From: Pyrinomonas methylaliphatogenes
GTDB lineage: Bacteria; Acidobacteriota; Blastocatellia; Pyrinomonadales; Pyrinomonadaceae
Direction: 5' to 3'
NCBI RefSeq assembly: GCF_000820845.2
Contig: NZ_CBXV010000008.1
Coordinates: 728,705 to 792,704, forward strand
Length of the DNA: 64,000 nt
Part shown: positions 1 to 8,092 of the stretch, in pieces
How the letters are laid out: every line of letters starts with the position of its first letter
Numbering within the stretch: the stretch's first letter is position 1
Program-made: the position numbers and the translations under genes
The notes under the pieces: model-generated
The model's input: the letters and a program-made list of their open reading frames with translations, nothing else
Databases searched by the model: none
Told to the model about the DNA's origin: nothing

Positions 1-30
1 ATTCTGAATTTCGGCATAAAATGCTTTTCC

Positions 31-67
31 AAAAAGCGCGCAACCTTCGAGTTGCGCGCTTTTTTTG
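31..67 (+). terminator. Rho-independent terminator of a gene upstream of the window
   Basis: A perfect stem, AAAAAGCGCGCAAC (31-44) against its complement at 51-64, closes a six-base loop and runs directly into a T-tract (61-67). It would end transcription entering from the left edge, so the gene at 267 needs its own promoter. Confidence 0.85.
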
Positions 68-178
68 TCTCGAGAGAGGACGCTTGAATCTTCGATCTGT
101 ACTGAATTCGCCCGTGCACTTCCGAACGCGAAAGGGATTGTCGGCCAAAGCGACGGAATTTCGCGCGCGTCTCTTCGC

Positions 179-194
179 TGGCACGAGCGTTGCT
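179..194 (+). promoter_or_regulatory. Sigma-54 (-24/-12) promoter for the CsbD-family gene
   Basis: The sequence TGGCACGAGCGTTGCT matches the sigma-54 core consensus TGGCACGNNNNTTGCW at every fixed position, with correct GG-to-GC spacing. Transcription would start near 205, leaving a leader of about 60 nt before the start codon at 267. A search by eye found no second site of this quality in the window. The sigma-54 activator at 8277-9674 keeps an intact GAFTGA motif, so sigma-54 regulation clearly exists here. That this particular activator uses this promoter is not shown. Confidence 0.7.
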
Positions 195-266
195 CGGCCT
201 CTGATATGCTCTGAAAGATTCGCGTATGGATCTGAGGAGCGATCTTCATTCAAAGGGGAGACAAAG

Positions 267-479
267 ATGGGTTTACCGAACAAGGATGAGCTAAAAGGAA
301 AATGGGAGCAAGCTAAGGGCACAGTTAAGGAGAAGATCGGTCACGCGATGGATGATCGAGAACTGGAAGAAGAAGGGGCCGCTGAGCGCGCTCAAGGTGA
401 GGCGCGCGAAAGCTTCGGCGAAGCGAAGCGTAAAGTGGGCGATGCCGTCAAAGATCTCGGCGAGACAATACGTAAGTAA
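267..479 (+). CDS. CsbD-family small stress protein
   Basis: A 70-residue, highly charged, probably helical cytoplasmic protein. The opening stretch with NKDELKGKWEQAKG is the signature start of the CsbD family, small general-stress proteins of unknown biochemical role (B. subtilis CsbD is sigma-B controlled; E. coli YjbJ is similar). The length matches the family. The start at 267 is set by a strong purine-rich ribosome site (AAAGGGGAG) a few bases upstream; a longer frame reaching back to 21 has no ribosome site and would cross the terminator. The gene is monocistronic: a sigma-54 type promoter lies at 179-194 and a very strong terminator at 486-525. Confidence 0.88.
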   Translation: MGLPNKDELKGKWEQAKGTVKEKIGHAMDDRELEEEGAAERAQGEARESFGEAKRKVGDAVKDLGETIRK

Positions 480-485
480 TCCGAT

Positions 486-525
486 GCGATGGGCGGGAAG
501 CTTTCGTTCCCGCCCATCGCTTTTC
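486..525 (+). terminator. Strong Rho-independent terminator after the CsbD gene
   Basis: A 14-bp perfect stem (486-499 with 507-520) closes a seven-base loop and is followed at once by TTTT (521-524). It begins about 7 bp after the stop codon. Confidence 0.93.
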
Positions 526-582
526 TGCTGTCTTAGCGCGAGAATTCAACTCGCGAGGCGGCGCCACTCGAGCGCGTTGCGC

Positions 583-617
583 AAAAAAAATCGGAGGGGA
601 AAGTTTCCACCTCCGAT
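583..617 (-). terminator. Rho-independent terminator of the 646-1146 gene (minus strand)
   Basis: Read on the minus strand, ATCGGAGG (617-610) pairs with 597-590, and the stem is extended by GGAAA/TTTCC. A run of eight T (590-583) follows. It lies about 30 bp past the stop codon of the minus-strand gene. Confidence 0.88.
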
Positions 618-645
618 CAGCGTTTTAGCCGGTCGTCCGGCGCGC

Positions 646-1146
646 TCACTCTTGTCTTATGTGTTCTGCGCCTAGTTCCTCGAAAAGTTTTTCGAGTTGA
701 TCGGCATCTTCATCCGTTCGTGCCTCGACTCCCAGCAGAATCCCACCCTGGCGTAGACCTGCGTCGTAAACCTTAGCGCGATGCTCCGGGATGCCTGCGC
801 CGATGAGCGCACCGATCAATCCTCCGGTCGCTCCTCCGGCGCCGGCTCCGGCAAGGGCGGCAGCTAGTGGACCAGCGACGACGAGTCCGAGTCCGGGAAT
901 AGCGAGCGATGTGCCAACGGCGGCGATGGCCGCTAGCGCGGCACCGACGGCTCCGCCAATAGCTCCGCCGATTCCTGCGCCATCCGCAGCGTGGGTGCCA
1001 GTTTCGATGGCGAACTCTTTGCTTTTAGTCGCATCCGACATCAGAACGCTTATCTCATCGCGCGTGTATCCGCGTTCAGCGAGGATATTGACGACCGCTT
1101 CCGCCGCCGTGCGCGATTTGAAGAGTCCGGTTACAAGTTTGGCCAT
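646..1146 (-). CDS. YflT/general-stress-17M-like protein with a glycine-rich hydrophobic core
   Basis: 166 residues. The N-terminal part (LVTGLFKSRTAAEAVVNILAE..) and the C-terminal part (YDAGLRQGGILLGVEARTDEDAD) resemble the two halves of the general stress protein 17M (YflT) ferredoxin-like domain. Between them, residues about 57-120 form a glycine/alanine-rich hydrophobic segment like a glycine zipper, which suggests membrane association or oligomerisation. ATG at 1146 sits about 11 nt after GGGGGA; a GTG three codons earlier is possible. It diverges from the next plus-strand gene and is convergent with the CsbD gene, and it has its own terminator. A role in stress is inferred from the family. 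Confidence 0.72.
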   Translation of the reverse strand: MAKLVTGLFKSRTAAEAVVNILAERGYTRDEISVLMSDATKSKEFAIETGTHAADGAGIGGAIGGAVGAALAAIAAVGTSLAIPGLGLVVAGPLAAALAGAGAGGATGGLIGALIGAGIPEHRAKVYDAGLRQGGILLGVEARTDEDADQLEKLFEELGAEHIRQE

Positions 1147-1428
1147 GATCTTCACTGTCCCCCTTTACGGTATCGTTGTGCCTCGTTGTGAGCAAGCGTC
1201 ATGCCGCGATCGCCTCGCGCTCGCGGTCTTCAACAGAATCGCGCTTCTTGCGGCGGAGAGCGGGCCGGAGCAGATCGCGCGCCGAAACGCGGACGTACTG
1301 AAAGGGGACGGATCGTTTGAATTGAAGCCAGCGAAGGTTTCCGTGTTAACCTCTCCATCCGGGCTTTTTGTCGTGCGGATGCGTAAAATCCGCTGGCTCC
1401 TTCAAGCGAACGATGCGAGAGAGCGCTT

Positions 1429-2022
1429 ATGAGAAAAAGATCTTTCCTTATCCGCAGCATCTTCTTGGCGATTTGTTTGCTTATGACATCACTCACTATC
1501 GCCGCGCCAAAGTTGAGCGTCGATCAAGCGCGCCGCTTGATCGCGCGCGTCGCTGGGTTCGCCTTGAAAAATGACGATGTGCGAATTGAAAGCATCTCGA
1601 TGTTCGGGTCATCGGCGGTCGTGGAAGCCGAGATGCGGACCGCTTTTCGCTTCGAACATCGAGACGGTCGTTGGCGCATCGCCGAAATACGGGTTGGACC
1701 GGACCGATGGGAGGATGTCGAACTTTTCGCGCGCGCCCTCAATGCTGAAAAGCGCGAGCGGGCGCGCGCCGAACTCGAGACGATCGCTGCCGCTTTACGC
1801 GCTTTCCGCCGCGACCATGGCTTCTACGTCGTGGCGGACAGTCACGCCGTGCTCATCGATCATCTCAGTCCGCGCTACCTTTCTCGCGTCATCCGACTCG
1901 ATCCGTGGCATCGCGATTATCTCTACCGCGGGACGCGGGATGATTTCGAACTTCGTTCCGCCGGCGAAGATGGGCGCGCGGGCACGGAAGATGATATCGT
2001 CGTAAGCGCGCGTGGCAACTGA
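1429..2022 (+). CDS. Secreted protein with a C-terminal GspG-like (pseudopilin head) domain
   Basis: 197 residues. The start has a basic tip followed by a hydrophobic stretch (SIFLAICLLMTSLTIAAP), a typical signal peptide. Residues about 110-195 carry the hallmarks of the type II secretion GspG head domain: a helix ending AFRRDHGFY, then DPWHRDYLYR, then FELRSAGEDGRAGTEDDI, the usual calcium-binding C-terminal loop. The prepilin peptidase motif (G followed by F and a T/E start) is absent, so this is not an ordinary pseudopilin. Function unknown. A 34-bp gap separates it from the convergent LarA-like gene. A related C-terminal arrangement occurs in the protein at 20215-21135. Confidence 0.75.
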   Translation: MRKRSFLIRSIFLAICLLMTSLTIAAPKLSVDQARRLIARVAGFALKNDDVRIESISMFGSSAVVEAEMRTAFRFEHRDGRWRIAEIRVGPDRWEDVELFARALNAEKRERARAELETIAAALRAFRRDHGFYVVADSHAVLIDHLSPRYLSRVIRLDPWHRDYLYRGTRDDFELRSAGEDGRAGTEDDIVVSARGN

Positions 2023-2055
2023 AGGCGGGCGTCTGGAGTCACTGGACCGGTAGCC

Positions 2056-3339
2056 TCAATCATCAGGCGCGACGAGATAGAGATCGCGTCCGGCGCGCTC
2101 GACGATCAACGTGTTCGGATCGCCAGCGTAATCTTCGAGCCGAAACGAACGAGGGTCCATCCACCCCAAGCGAACGCGCGCGCAAGTTTCGCGGTCGATC
2201 GCCGAAGCGAGCGTGATCCGGTAGCGAGGGGCGAGGCGTCCGTTTTCATCGCGACGGCTCGCATAGACGACATGCGCTAGATGCGCAGCGACGCAGAGAT
2301 TGGCGCGCAGCTCTTCGGATCGCGCCACCATCTCTTTGACCTCTTCGAGCGGAGCATAGCCGTAACGCTCGATCAGGCGTCCATGCGTTGCCGAAAGGCG
2401 CTTCAGATGCGGCGCGTAGATGATCAGTTCGCCACCCTCTTCGATCACACCGCCCAATTTGTAGCTCGCCTTTCCGCCAACCCACATCTCATCGTAATGC
2501 TCATCGAGCAGGGCGACCACACGATGATAGCGTCGCCCGGTATATTTGATATGGAGTTGACGGCTGATGGCGGCGGATTGGCGGAAAGCGGCGCTTAGCT
2601 CGCCGGCAAATAGCGCGTGCGTGCGCAATCGCGACGTTTCGCGCGTCACGACCGAGTTGAAGGCGATCACGCGCGCTGGGATATGCGTTGCCGCAAGTTC
2701 GATCAAACGGCGCGTCGGCGTCTCGATCCGCCCGATCACGCGCTCGATCGTCGCAAGGGCGCCGAGCCAGTGGGTCAAATTAGTCAACTCGGGTCCTGCG
2801 ACGCCGGGGAAGAAGTACTTCGCGCCGCCCGCAAAGCCAGCGACTTCGTGCGGCACGGTCGCGCCGATGACCAGCACTATGTCATAGTTTCCCGGAGCGA
2901 GAAGTTTGTTGACGGAGAGCGCGACCGCTTCGGCGATCAGCCCTTGAGTCGCTTCCGCCACCTGTTCGGCGCTCAATTGCCCGATCGTAACTAGGTGCGC
3001 AGCATCATCCCAGCGATGATCGTAGATCTCGTTCAATCCGGGAAGGCCAAGCCCGGCTCCGAGCTTCGCGCGCTTCTCTTGCTCCGTCATCGGGCCGTGC
3101 GTCCCTTGAGCGATGAGGGCATCGAAACGTTTGACGCGAAGCGCCGAGAGGATCTCGGCGAGGATCGGGAAGAGAACATCCGTATTGTCGTCGCGCGTCT
3201 TGTCGGGCACGATGGCGAGCACGCGACTTTCGGGCGCGAGATCGCGCAGCGCGCTGGCGACAATGGCGCGCATCTCTCCTGCGGTGAGATCAAGCTGCGG
3301 CGCGCCTCGCCCGAATACAGAAGCCGTTTGCGGTTTCAC
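2056..3339 (-). CDS. LarA-like protein (nickel-pincer lactate racemase superfamily)
   Basis: 427 residues, close to the 424 of Lactobacillus plantarum LarA, which racemises lactate using a covalently bound nickel-pincer nucleotide. Residues matching the LarA site are visible: PDKTR (45-49), GTH (His81), His108 in YDHRWDD, and the block TVPHEVAGFAGGAKYFFPG giving His164 and Lys174 (Lys is the cofactor attachment site in LarA), with His190 following. The start is GTG, preceded by GGAGG. The cofactor-building genes larB, larC and larE are not in this window. LarA homologues act on several 2-hydroxy acids, so the substrate is open. Confidence 0.82.
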   Translation of the reverse strand: MKPQTASVFGRGAPQLDLTAGEMRAIVASALRDLAPESRVLAIVPDKTRDDNTDVLFPILAEILSALRVKRFDALIAQGTHGPMTEQEKRAKLGAGLGLPGLNEIYDHRWDDAAHLVTIGQLSAEQVAEATQGLIAEAVALSVNKLLAPGNYDIVLVIGATVPHEVAGFAGGAKYFFPGVAGPELTNLTHWLGALATIERVIGRIETPTRRLIELAATHIPARVIAFNSVVTRETSRLRTHALFAGELSAAFRQSAAISRQLHIKYTGRRYHRVVALLDEHYDEMWVGGKASYKLGGVIEEGGELIIYAPHLKRLSATHGRLIERYGYAPLEEVKEMVARSEELRANLCVAAHLAHVVYASRRDENGRLAPRYRITLASAIDRETCARVRLGWMDPRSFRLEDYAGDPNTLIVERAGRDLYLVAPDD

Positions 3340-3580
3340 TTTGACCTCCGAACTTGAGGATTTTAACCGTTCGCCCGCGCTTCGCCTAGGCGCGCGCCGT
3401 CCGAAAGCTTTGACGTTAATTTGACACTTGACGCCGAGATGACACCGACTCGCGCCAGCGCGCCGAAGCTGCGAGCGGAATAGCGTTGACCGGAAAGCTC
3501 ACGTCTTACGCCTCAATGGAACAGGAGTTGCATCCCTGATCCAGGACACTCGTGTCCATCTCGAAAGGGTAGGTTGAAAA

Positions 3581-4021
3581 ATGAAGCGATCGATCCTCTA
3601 CCTAGATGATGAAGTCGAATGTCTGGAGATCTTCAAAGAGATGTTCGGCGACGAATATGACATCCGAACGGCCTCCAATTTGAACGCGGCGCGCGCCGCG
3701 CTAGCCGAAGCGCCAGCCGATATCGTCATCAGCGATCAGCGCATGCCTGATATCGAAGGGACCGAATTCTTGCGCGAAGTGGCGGAGAAGTATCCGCTCA
3801 GCTATCGTGTGATGCTGACCGGTAGCGCCGTCGTCGGCGATGTCGTGCGCGAGATCAGCGAGGGCGTCGTCAATCTGTTCGTCTCCAAGCCTTGGACCGA
3901 ACAGAGCATGCGCCAGATGCTGGAGCGGGCGAGCGCATCGTTCGAATTGCGCTCCAAAGTCCATATGATGCGCCAGGGGCGCGCGCCGAACGAGAAGAAG
4001 GAAGTCCCCGAGCAATCGTAA
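3581..4021 (+). CDS. Single-domain response regulator (receiver only)
   Basis: 146 residues: one receiver domain plus a short charged tail. The acidic pocket is Asp9-Asp10, the phosphoacceptor Asp52 lies in VISDQRMPD, Thr80 in MLTG and Lys103 in VSKPW. The SDQRMP and KPW signatures are typical of receivers from RpfG-like or hybrid systems. There is no output domain, so it would act by protein contact or as a phosphate relay. Its cognate kinase is not adjacent. The upstream 240 bp, shared with the divergent LarA-like gene, show no strong promoter I can defend. Confidence 0.88.
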   Translation: MKRSILYLDDEVECLEIFKEMFGDEYDIRTASNLNAARAALAEAPADIVISDQRMPDIEGTEFLREVAEKYPLSYRVMLTGSAVVGDVVREISEGVVNLFVSKPWTEQSMRQMLERASASFELRSKVHMMRQGRAPNEKKEVPEQS

Positions 4022-4075
4022 GGGGCGGCGCGCCCGATCCTTTGCCGAAAGATCGCGCCCGAGGCGGACTGGCTT

Positions 4076-4813
4076 TCAGATCGCTTCGCCTTCCCCTTGG
4101 ACCGGTGAGGACCGCTCACCTTCGACCCACACCTCACCATCTTCGAACACCTCTTTTTTCCATATCGGCACGGTACGTTTGAGTTCCGCGATCGCCCATT
4201 CGCAAGCGGCGAAGGCGTCGCGTCGATGCGGCGCGCAGACGGCGATGCACACGCTCGTCTCGCCGATATTCAACCGCCCGACGCGATGCACGATGGCGAT
4301 GCGCTCAATCGCAAAGCGCGCATGAGCTTCGCGCCCGATCCGCGCCAGCTCGCGCAAGGCCATCGGCTCGTATGCTTCGTAGATGAGGTAGAGCGTGCGG
4401 CGGTTTCCGGTCCACTCGCGGACGTAACCGTCAAAGGTCACCGTCGCGCCGCACGTTCGCGGAACTACCTGTCGCGCCACTTCGCCGACATCGATCGGTT
4501 CGGTGACGATCGCGAAAAGATCGCCATCTGGGGCAGATGAACCGCCGCTCACAGGCGGAAAGACGGCCACCTCGTCGCCCTCGCAAACTTCGATCGCCTG
4601 GTCGAGCGGCACGTATTGCTGGTTGACGGCGAGCAGAAGCGAATGGGCGAAGCGGGCAAGCGAAGGGAATTCTCGCCGGATCAGATCGAGCGCTTCGCGC
4701 CCCGAGGTCTCTCTGGGGAGCCGGACGCGCGCTTCATCGCGCCCGAGGGCTTCGCGGGCGGCGCCGAAAAAGAGCACGCGCACTTCGACCGACGGACGCT
4801 CCACCTCACTCAT
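4076..4813 (-). CDS. MoaD-MoaE fusion (molybdopterin synthase, MoaX type)
   Basis: 245 residues. Residues 9-91 are a MoaD ubiquitin-like domain ending in PPVSGG (Gly90-Gly91). Residues about 98-240 are MoaE, with the conserved GYVREWTGNR, YEAYEPMALRE, HRVGRLNIGE, HRRDAFAA and VPIWKKE segments. The two proteins form molybdopterin synthase, which inserts two sulfurs into precursor Z. In separate MoaD the GG must be a free C-terminus for thiocarboxylation; here it is internal, so cleavage after GG is expected, as described for mycobacterial MoaX. Start at 4813 follows AGGGG. No other molybdenum cofactor gene is nearby. Confidence 0.9.
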   Translation of the reverse strand: MSEVERPSVEVRVLFFGAAREALGRDEARVRLPRETSGREALDLIRREFPSLARFAHSLLLAVNQQYVPLDQAIEVCEGDEVAVFPPVSGGSSAPDGDLFAIVTEPIDVGEVARQVVPRTCGATVTFDGYVREWTGNRRTLYLIYEAYEPMALRELARIGREAHARFAIERIAIVHRVGRLNIGETSVCIAVCAPHRRDAFAACEWAIAELKRTVPIWKKEVFEDGEVWVEGERSSPVQGEGEAI

Positions 4814-4932
4814 CTCAACCCCCTGCGCGCGGTTCCTCTGCTCTTGCCGCATTTGCTCAGTCGAAAACTCGTCGCCCCTCATCTGTGAGCCGAACGTCGC
4901 CCATCCTTTTCGCGAAATTCAGGTATCTTGCG

Positions 4933-5646
4933 TCATGGTTCTTCATACTCGAGTTTCTTCCCGCCGTGACCATTGCGTTTGGCGATCGCATGTAGACGCG
5001 CCCTCTCCTCATAGCTGCGCACCGCTTGCGCCAACATCTCGTGTAACCTCTCCAACCTCTTCAGCGTGGAGCGCAGTTCCAAAAGCTCTTGCTTGACTTC
5101 CCCCTCGAGATCGATGGCCGAGGCGATGAGAAACGATAGGCGTTCGGGATCGGTTTCGGGGATCTCCGTCAGCTCGCGCGCGCTCTCATCGTTGAGGATA
5201 CGCACCGCGCGCGCAATGCGCAGGAATAGTTCGCTGACTTCGCGCGCTCTCTCGCGCAGCAGAGCTTCGTCCTCTTCTTCATCGTCTTCGAAGAATTGGA
5301 CGCGCGCGATCAGATAGGGTTCATCGCTTTCCACGTACTCGATCGTTTGATAGCGGATCAGGCCGACCGTCAAGATGTTCGAGCGACCATCGGGCAACGG
5401 TTGCACTTCGACCACTTCCGCCACGCACCCGACGTGGCCGAGCGGCGGACGCGCATATTCGCTCGCGCTCGCTTCAAAATAGGAGACCCCAAAAAGATTG
5501 TTCGAAGCGCGCACATCGCGCAGCATTTTGCGGTAACGGGGTTCGAAGATGTGCAGCGGCAGCGGCGCGCCCGGAAAGAGCACGACCGGTAAGGGGAAGA
5601 GCGGGAGTTCATCAATCCCGCGGATCTTGTCGAAATGGCCGTTCAT
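4933..5646 (-). CDS. LON-domain protein (Lon N-terminal domain, no protease)
   Basis: 237 residues. The N-terminal 110 residues match the LON substrate-binding domain (ELPLFPLPVVLFPGAPLPLHIFEPRYRKML), as in the N-terminus of Lon protease. The remaining part is acidic then helical with a likely coiled coil (about 150-225). No AAA+ or Ser-Lys protease domain follows, so this is one of the stand-alone LON proteins, whose function is not established. It lies 119 bp from the MoaD-MoaE gene in the same direction. Confidence 0.85.
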   Translation of the reverse strand: MNGHFDKIRGIDELPLFPLPVVLFPGAPLPLHIFEPRYRKMLRDVRASNNLFGVSYFEASASEYARPPLGHVGCVAEVVEVQPLPDGRSNILTVGLIRYQTIEYVESDEPYLIARVQFFEDDEEEDEALLRERAREVSELFLRIARAVRILNDESARELTEIPETDPERLSFLIASAIDLEGEVKQELLELRSTLKRLERLHEMLAQAVRSYEERARLHAIAKRNGHGGKKLEYEEP

Positions 5647-5793
5647 GGTTTAAAGACGCGAGCGCTTCAGCGGATCTCGAAAAGGGGGGACGAGATCTTT
5701 CATCCGGCGAAGGCTGATCCTTCGCTCCTCGCCAAGCCGCAGAGGCAGACCGCCTTGCATCGAGGTCGGATAAACCTTCGAAGCCCCTTCGCC

Positions 5794-7110
5794 TCACACC
5801 CTAAGTTTAGCATCATCCTCGCTGTGCGCCTCGCAACGCTGCTCCTCTTCGGTCGGAGCCTCGAGTTGCTGCGCGATGAAATCGGCTATCGTTTCCGGCG
5901 CCGCTTCGGCCAGCGCGAGCCGCTTCGTCTCCATGATCATGGCTGCGATCGCAGGCGCGCGGTCGCGGTAACGCGCATCGCGTGCGATCAGATCTTCGAG
6001 GATGCGTCGCTCGCGTTCGTGGCGTGGCACGCTGGGATCGATCGAATCGCCGACTTGGTATTCGACCGGGACGGTCAGATTGCGCACGATAACGTGAAGC
6101 GCGCCGGTCATCTCCTGGATGAGATCGCGCAGCGTGGCGATCTCGAGCCGCGAACTTCTGAAACCGAGGCGCCCGCGCAAGGTCACCTCGACGATCGGCT
6201 TCAATTCGCCATCCTCGGGCGAAGAAGAGATCTCACGTTGAATCTTGTCGAGAACTTGCGTGCGCACACGTTCCGGTCCAGAAGAGCCCGAAACGTCGAT
6301 CCAGACACGCCGGATCGGACGCTGAACGTAATCGCGTATATGGCGCGCTGTAATCCCTTTGCCATCGTCAACCTCGACTAGGTAAAAGCCGCGCTCCTCT
6401 TGGTATTCGTCCACCGTACACGCCTCAAGCGAGCCGGGATTGAACGCCCAGTTGTCAAATTCGAAACGGCGATGCGTATGACCGAGCGCAACATAATCGA
6501 TGATCGCCTTCAGCTCGTTGAGGCGTGCAAACGACAGCGCCGGAATGGGGCGGTTGGTCTGCCCCTCGACGTCCGTGTGGAGCATCAGGATGTTGAAGCG
6601 CCTTTCGGAAATGAAAGGTTTGATCGCCTCCGCCAATCTCGGCAAGGCCGCATTGGTCGACATGCCGTACCAGTTCGATCCGAAAATGCGCGCGCCAGCG
6701 ATGTCAATGTACGAACCGCAGCACGCTTCATCATCCCAGGCGACGATCCTCATCTGCCCATCCTCGCCGCGCTGCGGTTCGAGCAGCTTCAAAAACCCCC
6801 ACTGCGATAGCGACCGCAACCAACTCGATCCCGAAAGCGCATCGCATTGATCGTGATTGCCTTCGATGGCCAAAACCGGAATGCCCGCCTCCTTCAGCAG
6901 TCTGAGCCCGGCGATGGCTTGATTCATCGTCAGCGGATCGACGCGCCGCACGTGGAAGAGATCGCCAGCGATGAGAACGAAGTCGGGCCCACTCGGCACG
7001 GCATGGCGTTCGATGACATCGTACCAAGCACGGAAAAAGTCGCGCGCGCGCTCTTCCAAATTGTAGCGACGACAACCGAGATGGATATCGGCGATGTGTA
7101 GGAATCTCAT
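5794..7110 (-). CDS. sbcD: SbcD/Mre11-type nuclease subunit
   Basis: 438 residues. The calcineurin-like phosphoesterase core is complete: DIHLG (Asp8, His10), GDLFH (Asp50), GNHDQ (Asn85-His86-Asp87), then MLHTD and ALGHTHRR further on. These residues bind two manganese ions. A C-terminal region of about 170 residues follows, as in SbcD, which caps the nuclease and contacts SbcC. The SbcC ATPase is not adjacent, although the two are usually neighbours. Predicted role: end processing and hairpin cleavage in double-strand break repair. There is no clear ribosome site before ATG 7110. Confidence 0.85.
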   Translation of the reverse strand: MRFLHIADIHLGCRRYNLEERARDFFRAWYDVIERHAVPSGPDFVLIAGDLFHVRRVDPLTMNQAIAGLRLLKEAGIPVLAIEGNHDQCDALSGSSWLRSLSQWGFLKLLEPQRGEDGQMRIVAWDDEACCGSYIDIAGARIFGSNWYGMSTNAALPRLAEAIKPFISERRFNILMLHTDVEGQTNRPIPALSFARLNELKAIIDYVALGHTHRRFEFDNWAFNPGSLEACTVDEYQEERGFYLVEVDDGKGITARHIRDYVQRPIRRVWIDVSGSSGPERVRTQVLDKIQREISSSPEDGELKPIVEVTLRGRLGFRSSRLEIATLRDLIQEMTGALHVIVRNLTVPVEYQVGDSIDPSVPRHERERRILEDLIARDARYRDRAPAIAAMIMETKRLALAEAAPETIADFIAQQLEAPTEEEQRCEAHSEDDAKLRV

Positions 7111-7304
7111 TTCGATCCGAACCGCTTAAACTGAGCCGAGCAGTTGCCAGGCCCGCGAAAGCGAATTATACGACATCGGGATGAAAGGAGGCGAGAAGTC
7201 GAAGTGCCGAAACGCCTTCATAAGCGGATCCGCCCATCGGCTAGAGGATTGGGAAGCGTGCACACTGCGCTAAAGACTGCTCAGCTCAAGTTGCCGGATC
7301 AACG

Positions 7305-7413
7305 CTTGAGATCTCCGCGATGGTTGGAATCGTCGCGCCAGACCGAGAAACTGGTCCACAAAACGATACCCTGTGCCTTGAAATCTTCGCAATGGTCGGA
7401 ATCGGCGCGTCGG
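7305..7413. repeat. Imperfect direct-repeat pair, 37 bp, period 72
   Basis: Unit 1 (7305-7341) begins CTTGAGATCTCCGCGATGG; unit 2 (7377-7413) begins CTTGAAATCTTCGCAATGG. About 29 of 37 positions agree, and the 35 bp between the units are unrelated. The pair sits 10 bp beyond the stop codon of the minus-strand response regulator (7423), in the 312-bp gap before sbcD. The rest of the gap (7111-7304) holds no gene or hairpin I can support. A third unit about 75 bp further left is too degenerate to claim. One of eight such regions in the window. Confidence 0.7.
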
Positions 7414-7422
7414 TCGGGAGCG

Positions 7423-7821
7423 TCAGTGCTCTGAGGCGGAGGTGGGCTTCTTCCGCGCGCACCGATGGACGGCCTGCAGCAGCTTCTCCACATCGAGCGG
7501 CTTTTTGAAGACGGCGAAAGCCCCCTTCTGCAGGCAGTGTCGTTGAATTTCAGGGTTGGCGATGGAGCTGACGACGAGGATTTGAGAGGAAGGTAGATTG
7601 TTTCTGAGCTGTTCGAGGATATACAACCCGATCTCGATCGTGCTGACGACCGGTGGCAAGCATAGGTCGAGAATCGAGATCTGAGGTTTGTGCTCACGGG
7701 CAAGGAGCAGGGCGGAAGCCAGATCGTTCGCCGTCAAGACCTCATATTCGTCGCACAGAACCCAAAAGAGCTGTTGCGAGACGGCCGCATCGTCATCGAT
7801 GATCAATACCTTCGGCTTCAT
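7423..7821 (-). CDS. Stand-alone receiver related to PrsR
   Basis: 132 residues, a receiver domain only. Phosphoacceptor Asp52 lies in ISILDLCLPPVVSTIEIGL, and the Lys pocket in FKKPL. The LxLPP followed by a short insertion and GL is not the usual MP loop. It is the arrangement seen in PrsR, the sigma-54 regulator linked to PEP-CTERM/exosortase systems, and is shared with the next gene upstream (DLHLPPATDSITEGL). It is therefore probably a paralogue of that receiver without the AAA+ and DNA-binding parts. ATG 7821 is fixed by AAAGGGAGG just upstream; a longer frame to 7911 lacks a ribosome site. Confidence 0.85.
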   Translation of the reverse strand: MKPKVLIIDDDAAVSQQLFWVLCDEYEVLTANDLASALLLAREHKPQISILDLCLPPVVSTIEIGLYILEQLRNNLPSSQILVVSSIANPEIQRHCLQKGAFAVFKKPLDVEKLLQAVHRCARKKPTSASEH

Positions 7822-7972
7822 CCTCCCTTTACCATCCCTTGCCCAGATCCACATGCGACACGCTCCTCTAGAATTTTTGGGACACGGCTTGATTCGCGCG
7901 TTCGGGATCATTCGCGGCGAAGCGATTCCCCGGCGATGACTCGAGCAATCGATATGCCGTGTGCTTTACGAG

Positions 7973-8069
7973 CGGCTCGCGCATCATTGAGCGTCGAAAA
8001 GCTCGTAGGCTTCGTTCACCCGCTGAATCGGGATCACCGGCTTGCGCATCGTTGAGCGTCGAAAAGCCC
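7973..8069. repeat. Direct-repeat pair A, 32 bp, period 65
   Basis: Units at 7973-8004 and 8038-8069 differ at 3 of 32 positions and share GCATC, TTGAGCGTCGAAAAGC. The 33-bp spacer has no similarity to the repeat and contains a small CCCG/CGGG hairpin. Pair B with a different sequence follows after 23 bp. Both lie in the 455-bp gap between two minus-strand regulator genes, downstream of the sigma-54 activator. Confidence 0.85.
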
Positions 8070-8092
8070 TCTCGCTAGCCGAAGTGGCAAGG

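Noticed and set aside
7230-7266. Third repeat unit left of the 7305 pair
   Set aside because: A stretch about 75 bp upstream shares a few bases (GATTGGGAAGCGT) but the similarity is too weak to count.
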